In this document: piece after piece, positions 47,982 through 59,900 of the stretch
Position numbering within the stretch: the stretch's first letter is position 1
Layout of the letters: every line of letters begins with the position of its first letter
Origin: Bryopsis sp. KO-2023
Taxonomy: Eukaryota > Chlorophyta > Ulvophyceae > Bryopsidales > Bryopsidaceae
Direction of reading: 5' to 3'
NCBI GenBank assembly: GCA_030272585.1
Contig: BSYQ01000006.1
Span: 6,225,001 to 6,289,000, forward strand
DNA length: 64,000 nt
Translations under genes and position numbers: made by a program
Notes under the pieces: generated by a model
What the model saw: the letters and a program-made list of their open reading frames with translations, nothing else
What the model was told of the DNA's origin: nothing
Databases searched by the model: none

Positions 47982-50900
47982 TTAGATGAGGGTTGCGGTT
48001 TTTGAAAACTGTTGGAGCACCTCTGTGTAGTTCTCCAGAGCATATTCTCCCTTATCTCGGCCGATTCCACTCATTTTGTAGCCTCCGAAAGGCACGGTAT
48101 CGTCAAAATTGTTGAAACAGTTCACCCAGACGGTTCCTGCTCTGAGGCCCCTGGAAAGCCTATTTGCAGTGTCGATATCTTTAGTACAAATACCTGCCGC
48201 CAATCCATAGCTGTTCTTGTTTGCCCGCTCCAGAACCTACAAACAAAAGCAGCGAAATGGTCAATTTCCAATCGAGTACATTACAATAAAGACCTGGTGC
48301 ATTTGAAGAACCACCGTAACTGTCACTTGCATCGACTAATCAAAATAACATAGCCGTGGTTTCGCCTCCCACCTCGTCGATCGTACTGAATTTCATAATG
48401 GCTTGCACAGGTCCGAAAATTTCTTCTTGAGCAATTCTCATCTCGTCTTTCACATCGGCAAAAACGGTGGGTTGCACGTAGTAACCCTTTTCGGCTGCTT
48501 TGCCCCCACCACACATCAAAGTCGCTCCCTCGTTGCGACCGATGTCGATGTAGTTCAAAATCTTAGAGAATTGCTCCTTGTCGATTTGTGGGCCTTGGTC
48601 CACATCAGTGAAAGGATCTCCAACAGTTCTAATGAATAGGAAAAGAACAATGGCTGTGAGTGACTGCATGCGCCTGAAATTGAGCTGATTGCCAGGTGTT
48701 TTGACCAATTATTACTAAACGAAAGTGAAAAAGCTGCATAAGGCTCTTGAGCATCAATATCAATGCTCAAAAATCAAAGCGAAATCAACACTTTGACAAA
48801 GACAACCGAGAGGAAGTTCAAATTTTAGCAGTTTGAATGATCCACCTAGGAATGGACACTGCTTTTTACCACATAAAATGTATTCCATGTACAGGTGTTT
48901 TTTTTTGAACTTCACAGTGAGAAGACCTGCCTGTTCTTTGCCAATTGGACTGATTTTTCCAGAAATTCATCATAAAGGGATTCATGGACGAAGGTGCGTG
49001 AACCAGCACAACAGCACTGGCCATGATTGAAGAAAAGACCCATGTGTGCGTTATCCACAGCCTGTCAAAAATTGCACAGTTTTCAAAAATTTGATCCATT
49101 TCCCTTTCCTCTCTTCCCCAAAAAAAGAAAAGGAGAAAACCAGAAAGGAACAATTTTTCAACCAACAGAAGAGAAACTTCAGCAAACTTAAGGTAGACTG
49201 CCTGCATAAAGTGTTGATCCCTTTCCTCACGAGGCATTTTCCGAAGAGGGTGGGGATTTGAGTGATTATGATGCTGGATTTTTTCATAGATATGCTTCTG
49301 TCTTCCAGCAAACTTACGTCATCCACATCAACGTCCGAGCAGACAACAAGAGCTGATTTCCCCCCAAGCTCCAAGGAGATTTTCTTCAGGGTAGGGGCTG
49401 CGGTTTTCATAACTTCAATCCCAACCTCAGTGCTGCCAGTGAAAGCAATCTGAATCGAAAAAAAATAAAAAAAAATATTATCAACCTTCTCACAGGCTCA
49501 CAACCCCAAATTGGAAACCATGGATTTTTTTCCAAAACTTTTTGGAAAATCGAAATGTAATGAAGATTTTTCTCTATTGAATCCCGATCGCGAGGAGTTT
49601 GTCGAGGCTCTGGCCCCCGATCGAAATGTCCCTGCGTCGCCGGTCACGCTCCGCGCGCGCATGTCTGATTTTCGAGGCGCCATGTCGGTCGACGCCGCTC
49701 GCATGGCGGACATGCGCGGAGCGCAGGTCCGACTCCCACGACTTTGCGAGTTTTCCAGGGCGCTGCGCGAAGCGAAAAGAAAAGGGAAAGTGAAGTAAAG
49801 TCGAAAACGAAAGGGCGAGGGAGCTGCGCGCTGCGCAGCGACCTGTCAGATCGACAGGGGTGATGGGCGAGGGAGCTGCGCAGCGCGCAGCGACCTGTCA
49901 AATTTACAGGTTTGATGGGCGCAGGTGTGATGGGCGAGGGAGCTGCGCGCTGCGCAGCGACCTGTCGAATCGACGGGTGTGATGGGCGAGGGAGCTGCGC
50001 GCTGCGCAGCGACTTGTTCAGTTGAAAGGTCTGAGGGGCGAGGGAGCTGCGCAGCGCGCAGCGACCTTTCGAATTAGAAAGTGTGATCGCTCAGGGAGCT
50101 GCGCGCTGCGCAGCGACCTGTCGAATTAGAAAGTGTGAGGGGCGAGGGTGCTGCGCGCTGCGCGCAGCGCCCTCTCCCAGGTCTGGTTCGCTAGAAGTTC
50201 GAAAAAAAAAAAAGAAAACGAAAAAGGGGTTACATAATGGAAAAAGGGAAATCGAATGGAACTTGCATTTTCTGATTCGCTGGGAGTTCGTTCGCTGGGA
50301 GTTCGTTCGCTGGGAGTTCGAAAAAAAAAAACAAAAAAAAACGAACAACTGTGACGTTCGATTTTCCTCTCTCCGTCGAAGCGATGAGACGGACCGGTTA
50401 ATTGGAAAATCGTAGTGTAACGAAGATTTTTCTAGATTGAATCCCGATCGCGAGGAGTTTGTCGAGGCTCTGGCCCCCGATCGAAATGTCCCCCTGGCCG
50501 GTCACGCTCCGAGGCCGCATGTCTGATTTTCGAGGCGCCATGTCGGTCGACGCCGCTCGCATGGCGGACGTGCGCGGAGCGCAGGTCCGACTCCCACGAC
50601 TTTGCGAGTTTTCCAGGGCGCTGCGCGAAGCGAAAAGAAAAGGGAAAGTAAAGTAAAGTCGAAAACGAAAGGGCGAGGGAGCTGCGCGCTGCGCAGCTCG
50701 CTCTTTTTTAAAGGTGATGGGCGAGGTCGCTGGGGGCAGCGCAGCGACCTATGAATTTAAAGAAAGTGATGGTGAGGGAGCTGCGCGCAGCGCAGCGACC
50801 GCTTTGAAAGAGTGAGGGGCCAGGGAGCTGCGCGCTGCGCAGCGACCTGTCAAAGTGACAGGGGTGATGGGCGAGGGAGCTGCGCAGCGACCTGTCAAAT

Positions 50901-53900
50901 TGACAGGTGGGATGAACGAGGGAGCTGCGCAGCGCGCAGCGACCTGTGGAGTTAGGAAGTGTGATGGCCGTGGGTGCTGCGCGCTGGGCAGCGACGACTT
51001 AGAAAGTGTGAGGGGCGAGGGAGCTGCGCAGCGCGCAGCGACCTGTCAAATGGACAGGTGTGAGGGGCGAGGGTGCTGCGCGCGGCGCCCTCGCCCAGGT
51101 CTGGTTTGCTCGGAAAAAAAAAATAAAAGACTTTTAACCCCTCGACTTATCTTTGGAATTTCTACTGTCGAAATCAGTATTTGCGCTGCGAGCGACGCGA
51201 CTTGGGAAAAAACGAGGGCGACCTGGTTCTCGCCCAGATCTGGTTAGCTTGGAGTTCGAAAAAAAAAAAAAAGTGATGGGTGAGGTCGCTGGGCGCAGAT
51301 CTGGTTCGCTCGGAGTTAGAAAAAAAAAAAAACAACGAACGAGCGCCTTGGGAAAGGGCGCTGCGCGACTGGCGCGACTTGGAAAAAACAAGGGCGCTGC
51401 GCGCGACGCCCTGGCCCAGATTTGGTTTCGAAAAAAAAAAAAAAAAAAAACACGTTTTTTTCCAAGTCGCGTCAGTCCGACTTCCGCGACTTGGAAAAAA
51501 ACAAGTTCGCTGCGCGCAGCGCCCTAGCCCAGATCTGATTCGCTCGGAGTTAGAAAAAAAAAAAAAAACCCACGTTTTTCCCCAAGTCGCGCCAGTCCGA
51601 CTTCTGGTTCGCTGGGAGTTCGAAAAAAAAAAAAAAAAAAACGAAAAACTGTTACATTCGATTTTCCTCTCTCTGTCAAAGCGATGAGACAGACCGGTTA
51701 ATTGGGAAATCGTAATGTAATGAAGATTTTCCTTATATCAACAAAATGTCCCTCCACTCGCTGGCTTGCAGGGTACTAGCCCAAAGGCAAAATGTCCCCG
51801 TAGCCGGTCACGCTCCGCGCTCGCATGTCTGATTTTCGAGGCGCCATGGCGGTCGACGCCGCTCGCATGGCGGACCGGCGCGCTGCTGCAGCGAAACTGC
51901 GCGGAGCGCAGGTCCGACTCGCGCGACTTGGGCGGTTTCCAGAGCGCTGCGCGAAGCGAACTGGCGGAGAACGAGGGGGGGAGGTGCTGCGCGAAGCGCA
52001 GCGCGGCACCATCGAAAAGGAAAGGGCGAGGGAGCTGCGCGCTGCGCAGCTCGCTCCTTTGAAAAGGTGATGGGCGAGGTCGCTGGGGGCAGCGCAGCGA
52101 CCTATCATATTAAAAAAAAATGATGGTGAGTGAGGTGCGCGCAGCGCCAGGGAGCTGCGCGTAGCGTAGCGACCTCTTCAATAAACTGATGGGACAGGGG
52201 GCTTCGAAAGTGAAAGAGCGAGGGAGCTGCGCGCTGCGCAGCGACCTGTAAATTTAAAAAGTGTGATGGGTGAGGGAGGTGCGCGCAGCGCCAGGGAGCT
52301 GCGCGCAGCGCAGCGATCACTTCAGTAAATTGATGGGACAGGGAGCTTCGAAAGTGAAAGGGCGAGGGAGCTGCGCGCTGCGCAGCTCGCTCCTTTAAAA
52401 AGGTGATGGGACAGGGAGCTGCGAAATTACAGACGACCACTTAAAACAAGTGATGGGCGAGGTCGCTGGGCGCAGCGCAGCGACCTGTTGGTTTAAAAAA
52501 AGATATGGTCGAGTTCGCTGGGCGCAGCGCAGCGACCTGTTGGAATAAAAAAAGGGATGGGTGAGGTCGCTGGGCGCAGATCTGCTTCGCTGGGAGTTAG
52601 AAAAAAAAAAACCAACGAACGAGCGCCTTGGGAAAGGGCGCTGCGCGACTGGCGCGACTTGGAAAAAACAAGGGCGCTGCGCGCGACGCCCTCGCCCAGG
52701 TTTGGTTTCGAAAAAAAAAAATAAAAAACCCACGTTTTTTCCCAAGTCGCGCCAGTCCGACTTCTGGTTTGCTGGGAGTTCGAAAAAAAAAACAAAACGA
52801 ACAACTGTTACGTTCGATTTCCCTCTCTCTGTCAAAGCAATGAGACAGACCGGTTAATTGGGAAATCGAATGTAATGAGATTTTCCTTAAGAGGACGGTT
52901 TTGTCCCCGCAGGGTACTAGCCCTGAGGGCGATTTTCCCTGCGTAGCCGGTCACGCTCCGCGCTCGCATGTCTGATTTTCGAAGCGCCATGTCGGGCGAC
53001 GCTGCCCGCATGGCGGACATGCGCGGAGCGCAGGTCCGACTCCAACGACTTTGCGATTCCAGGGCGAAAGGAAAGAAAAAAAAAAAAAACTGGCGGAGAA
53101 CGTGGGGGGAAGGCGCTGCGTGCACTTCACCACGTCAAAGAAGAGGCTGAACCGAGCACTTAGCACTTTGTCGCGCTCAAAACGAGTGAGAAACGAGTGA
53201 GAAAACCCAGTTTCTCTTTTTTCACAGAAACTGGCGTAACTCCCTCGTTTCTCACCCGTTTTGAGCGCGACAAAGTGCTGAGTGCTCGAAAAAATGTCGC
53301 CCATACTTCTGTCCACCTGTTTTTTCGATCGAAGTATCCGGAGAGTGATTCCGAGGACTCACCTGATGCATGCATTTTAAATGCACGTCGGAACCACTCC
53401 CAAGATATTTCGACTTAAAAAACGACCGGACAGAAGTATGGAGGACATTTTTTCGAGCACTTAGCACTTTGTCGCGCTCAAAACGGGTGAGAAACGAGGG
53501 AGTTACGCCAGTTTCTGTGAAAAAAGAAAAACTGGTTTTTCTCACTCGTTTTTCACTCGTTTCGCACGCGACAAAGTGCGACGCGCTTTCGGTGATCGCC
53601 AGGCATGTTGAAAAGGAAAGAGGGGCTGAGAGTTCGGAAAAAAAAAAAAAAAACGAAAAAGGGGTTACCTAATCTAAAAAGGGAAATCGAATGTAACTTA
53701 CAGCTTGTGGTTCGTTGGGAGTTCGTTCGCTGGGAGTTCGAAAAAAAAAAAAACAAAAACGAAAAACTGTTACATTCGATTTCCCTCTCTCTGTCAAAGC
53801 GATGAGACAGACCGGTTAATTGGAAAATCGTAGTGTAACGAAGATTTTTCTCTATTGAATCCCGATCGCGAGGAGTTTGTCGAGGCTCTGGCCCCCGATC

Positions 53901-56900
53901 GAAATGTCCTCGTAGCCGGTCACGCTCCGAGGCCGCATGTCTGATTTTCGAAGCGCCATGTCGGTCGACGCCGCTCGCATGGCGGACATGCGCGGAGCGC
54001 AGGTCCGACTCCCACGACTTTGCGAGTTTTCCAGGGCGCTGCGCGAAGCGAAAAGAAAAGGGAAAGTAAAGTAAAGTCGAAAACGAAAGGGCGAGGGAGC
54101 TGCGCGCTGCGCAGCTCGCTCTTTTTTAAAGGTGATGGGCGAGGTCGCTGGGGGCAGCGCAGCGACCTATGAATTTAAAGAAAGTGATGGTGAGGGAGCT
54201 GCGCGCAGCGCAGCGACCGCTTTGAAAGAGTGAGGGGCCAGGGAGCTGCGCGCTGCGCAGCGACCTGTCAAAGTGACAGGGGTGATGGGCGAGGGAGCTG
54301 CGCAGCGACCTGTCAAATTGACAGGTGGGATGAACGAGGGAGCTGCGCAGCGCGCAGCGACCTGTGGAGTTAGGAAGTGTGATGGCCGTGGGTGCTGCGC
54401 GCTGGGCAGCGACGACTTAGAAAGTGTGAGGGGCGAGGGAGCTGCGCAGCGCGCAGCGACCTGTCAAATGGACAGGTGTGAGGGGCGAGGGTGCTGCGCG
54501 CGGCGCCCTCGCCCAGGTCTGGTTTGCTCGGAAAAAAAAAATAAAAGACTTTTAACCCCTCGACTTATCTTTGGAATTTCTACTGTCGAAATCAGTATTT
54601 GCGCTGCGAGCGACGCGACTTGGGAAAAAACGAGGGCGACCTGGTTCTCGCCCAGATCTGGTTAGCTTGGAGTTCGAAAAAAAAAAAAAAGTGATGGGTG
54701 AGGTCGCTGGGCGCAGATCTGGTTCGCTCGGAGTTAGAAAAAAAAAAAAACAACGAACGAGCGCCTTGGGAAAGGGCGCTGCGCGACTGGCGCGACTTGG
54801 AAAAAACAAGGGCGCTGCGCGCGACGCCCTGGCCCAGATTTGGTTTCGAAAAAAAAAAAAAAAAAAAACACGTTTTTTTCCAAGTCGCGTCAGTCCGACT
54901 TCCGCGACTTGGAAAAAAACAAGTTCGCTGCGCGCAGCGCCCTAGCCCAGATCTGATTCGCTCGGAGTTAGAAAAAAAAAAAAAAACCCACGTTTTTCCC
55001 CAAGTCGCGCCAGTCCGACTTCTGGTTCGCTGGGAGTTCGAAAAAAAAAAAAAAACGAAAAAGGGGTTACCTAATGTAAAAAGGGAAATCGAATGTAACT
55101 TACAGCTTGTGGTTCGCTTGTGGTTCGCTGGGAGTTCGTTCGCTGGGAGTTCGAAAAAAAAAAAAAAAAAAACGAAAAACTGTTACATTCGATTTTCCTC
55201 TCTCTGTCAAAGCGATGAGACAGACCGGTTAATTGGGAAATCGAATGTTAATGAGATTTTCCTAGGATCATCAGTTTTGTCCCCGCAGGGTACTAGCCCT
55301 GAGGGCGATTTTCCCTGCGTCGCCGGTCACGCTCCGCGCTCGCATGTCTGATTTTCGAGGCGCCATGTCGGTCGACGCCGCTCGCATGGCGGACATGCGC
55401 GGAGCGCAGGTCCGACTCCAACGACTTTGCGATTCTTTCCAGGGCGCTGCGCGAAGCGCAGCGAACTGGCGGAGAACGAGGGGGGGGAGGCGCTGCCGCG
55501 ACTTGGAAGAAAACGAGGGCGTTGCGCGCGGCGCCCTCGCCCGGATCTGGTTTGCTCGGAGTTCGGAAAAAAAACAGAAACGAAAGAAAAGGAAGTACAC
55601 AAGAGAAAATACAAGGGAATCGAAAAAAAACAAAACAGAAAAGGAATAATAAAGAGAAAAAAGAAGTGTTTCGTCTTGCCCCAGCGTCGAAACGTCTTCC
55701 TTTCACAGCCGGCCCTTTCCAAACGCCTGCCCTACCACCTGCATGGGCGGATTTTCTCTTTCCTTTTTCACCTGCAGTTGAATTAAGTATTGGACTTCCA
55801 CTTTCGTTGCCTACTCACCCCCTCGCGACGGCCAGATACCGCTCCCGCCACGCTCAGCGCCTTGTTCCTCCCCTATTCCAGCGACGTCCACATGGTGGGG
55901 ACGCCCTGGTCATGCGCGGATAAAATTCCGAAGAGAGGCCAGGGAGTCGAACCCTGTTCGAACCCTGCGTCCACCTCTGTTCCACGCCGCTCCATTTCTC
56001 GACTGGCGACCATTCTTCCTGAACTTATCTCCTTACCCAGGCAGGGCGTCGAGTCTTTTCGAGTTGTTTATGAAAATGACGACAACGACGACGACGGCAA
56101 GTGGCTGGATTTGGATTCGTTTCTGCCGCGATGCGTGACGTGGCGTGGTATCTCGGGTGGGAGGTCAGGTAACGGCGAAGCGCAGCGAACTGGCGGAGAA
56201 CGAGGGAGCTGCGCAGCGCGCGAAGAGACCTGTTAAACTAATAAAAAGTGTGATGGGCCAAAACCAAAGGCAGCGACCAAAGAAAAGTTCTGATGGGCCA
56301 TTTACCCCCCTAGGGCAAGCGGCAGCGCAGCGACCTGTCGAATGGCCAGGTGTGAGGGGCGAGGGAGCTGCGCGCTGCGCCCTCGCCCAGGTCTGGTTCG
56401 CTCCAAGTTCGAAAAAAAAAAAAAGATCGACGAAAGAGGGGTTACATAATGTAAAAAGGAAAATCGAATGGAACTTACAGCTTCTGGTTCGCTGGGAGTT
56501 CGTTCGCTGGGAGGTCGAAAAAAAAAACAAAAAAAAACGAACAACTGTTACATTCGATTTCCCTCTCTCTGTCAAAGCGATGAGACAGACCGGTTAATTG
56601 GGAAATCGTAATGTAATGAAGATTTTCCTTAAGAGGACGAAATGTCCCTCTCTCCGCTTGCGGGGTACTAGCCCGAAGGCCAAATGTCCCTGCGTCGCCG
56701 GTCACGCTCCGCGCTCGCATGTCTGATTTTCGAGGCGCCATGGCGGTCGACGCCGCTCGCATGGCGGACCGGAGCGCAGCTGCAGCGAAATTGCGTGTAG
56801 CGCAGGTCCGACTCCCCCGACTTTGCGAGTTTTCCAGGGCGCTGCGCGAAGCGAAAAGAAAAGGGAAAGTAAAGTCGAAAACGAAAGGGCGAGGGAGCTG

Positions 56901-59900
56901 CGCGCTGCGCAGCGCCCCCTTAAAAAGTGTGATGGGCGAACTACAAAGGGTGATGGGCGAGGGAGCTGCGCAGCGCGCAGCGACCTATTGAATCGACAGG
57001 TGGAGAACCATGAAAAAAAAAAAAAACCTGAAAGGGCGAGGGAGCTGCGCAGCGCGCAGCGATCTGTCGAACTACAAAGGGTGATGGGCGAGGGAGCTGC
57101 GCGCAGCGCAGCGACCCCTTAAAAAGTGTGAGGGGCCAGGGAGATACGCGCTGGCGCAGCTCGCTCCTTTCAAAACGTGATGGACGAGGTCGCTGGGGGC
57201 AAAGTGTGATGGGCGTGGTCGTTGGGGGCGAAGTGTGGTGGGTGAGTGGTCGCTGCGCAGCTCGCTCCTTTCAAAATGTGATGGGCGAGGTCGTTGGGGG
57301 TAGCGCAGCGACCTGTGAAATTTAAAAATGTGATGGGTGAGGGGGGTGCGCGCAGATCTGGTTCGCTGGGACTTAGAAAAAAAAAAAACAACGAACGAGC
57401 GCCTTGGGAAAGGGCGCTGCGCGACTGGCGCGACTTGGAAAAAACAAGGGCGCTGCGCGCGACGCCCTGGCCCAGATTTGGTTTCGAAAAAGAAAAAAAA
57501 AAAAAACACGTTTTTTTCCAAGTCGCGCCAGTCCGACTTCCGCGACTTGGAAAAAAACGAGTTCGCTGCGCGCAGCGCCCTAGCCCAGATCTGATTCGCT
57601 GGGAGTTCGAAAAAAAAAAAAAAAAAAACGAAAAACTGTTACGTTCGATTTCCCTCTCTCTGTCGAAGCGATGAGACGGACCGGTTAATTGGGAAATCGT
57701 AATGTAATGAAGATTTTCCTTAAGAGGACGAAATGTCCCTCTCTCCGCTTGCGGGGTACTAGCCCGAAGGCCAAATGTCCCTGCGTCGCCGGTCACGCTC
57801 CGCGCTCGCATGTCTGATTTTCGAAGCGCCATGTCGGGCGACGTCGCTCGCATGGCGGACATGCGCGGAGCGCAGGTCCGACTCCAACGACTTTGCGATT
57901 CTTTCCAGGGCGCTGCGCGAAGCGCAGCGAACTGGCGGAGAACGAGGGGGGGAGGCGCGAAGCGCAGCAAAGGCGAAGCAAAGGCGAAACTGAAAGGGAG
58001 GGAGCTGCGCGCTGCGCAGCTCGCTCTTTTAAAAAGGTGATGGGCGAGGTCGCTGGGGGCAGCGCAGCGACCTATCAGATTAAAAAAAGTGATGTTGAGG
58101 GAGCTGCGCGCAGCGCAGCGACCGCTTCGAAAGTGTGAGGGGCCAGGGAGCTGCGCGCTGCGCAGCTCGCTTCTTTAAAGTTGTGATGGGACAGGGAGCT
58201 GCGCGATTACAGACGACCACTTAAAAAAAGTGATGGGCGAGGTCGCTGGGCGCAGCGCAGCGACCTGTTTGATTAAAAAAAGTGATGGGTAAGGTCGATG
58301 GGCGCAGCGCAGCGACCTGTTGAACTAAAAAAAGTGATGGGTGAGGTCGCTGGGCGCAGCGCAGCGACCACTTAAAAAGTGTGATGGGCCAGGGTGCTGT
58401 GCGCTGCGCGCAGCGACCTGTGGAGTTAGGAAGTGTGATGGGCGAGGGTGCTGCGCGCTGCGCGCGGCGCCCTCCCCAAGGTCTGGTTCGCTGGGAGTTC
58501 GAAAAAAAAAAAAAACACGAAAAAGGGGTTACCTAATGTAAAAAGGGAAATCGAATGTAACTTACAGCTTGTGGTTCGCTGAGAGTTCGTTCGCTGGGAG
58601 TTCGAAAAAAAAAAAAAAAAAAACGAAAAACTGTTACGTTCGATTTCCCTCTCTCTGTCGAAGCGATGAGACGGACCGGTTAATTGGGAAATCGAAATGT
58701 AATGAGATTTTCCTTAAGAGGACGAAATGTCCCTCTCTCCGCTTGCAGGGTACTAGCCCGAAGGCCAAATGTCCCTGCGTCGCCGGTCACGCTCCTCGTT
58801 CGCATGTCTGATTTTCGAAGCGCCATGTCGGTCGACGTCGCTCGCATGGCGGACGTGCGCGGAGCGCAGGTCCGACTCTCTTCACTTGGGTGGTTTCCAG
58901 GGCGCTGCGCAGCAAAGTCGAAAAGGAAAGGGCGGAGCAAAGTCGAAAAGGAAAGGGCGCGGTACCATCGAAAAGGAAAGGGCGAGGGAGCTGCGCGCTG
59001 CGCAGCTCGCTCCTTTGAAAAGGTGATGGGCGAGGTCGCTGGGGGCAGCGCAGCGACCTATCATATTAAAAAAAAATGATGGTGAGTGAGGTGCGCGCAG
59101 CGCCAGGGAGCTGCGCGTAGCGCAGCGACCTCTTCAATAAACTGATGGGACAGGGGGCTTCGAAAGTGAAAGAGCGAGGGAGCTGCGCGCTGCGCAGCGA
59201 CCTGTAAATTTAAAAAGTGTGATGGGTGAGGGAGGTGCGCGCAGCGCCAGGGAGCTGCGCGCAGCGCACCGATCACTTCAGTAAATTGATGGGACAGGGA
59301 GCTTCGAAAGTGAAAGGGCGAGGGAGCTGCGCGCTGCGCAGCTCGCTCCTTTGAAAAGGTGATGGGCGAGGTCGCTGGGGGCAGCGCAGCGACCTATCAT
59401 ATTAAAAAAAAATGATGGTGAGTGAGGTGCGCGCAGCGCCAGGGAGCTGCGCGTAGCGTAGCGACCTCTTCAATAAACTGATGGGACAGGGGGCTTCGAA
59501 AGTGAAAGAGCGAGGGAGCTGCGCGCTGCGCAGCGACCTGTAAATTTAAAAAGTGTGATGGGTGAGGGAGGTGCGCGCAGCGCCAGGGAGCTGCGCGCAG
59601 CGCAGCGATCACTTCAGTAAATTGATGGGACAGGGAGCTTCGAAAGTGAAAGGGCGAGGGAGCTGCGCGCTGCGCAGCTCGCTCCTTTAAAAAGGTGATG
59701 GGACAGGGAGCTGCGAAATTACAGACGACCACTTAAAACAAGTGATGGGCGAGGTCGCTGGGCGCAGCGCAGCGACCTGTTGGTTTAAAAAAAGATATGG
59801 TCGAGTTCGCTGGGCGCAGCGCAGCGAACTGTTGGAATAAAAAAAGGGATGGGTGAGGTCGCTGGGCGCAGATCTGCTTCGCTGGGAGTTAGAAAAAAAA

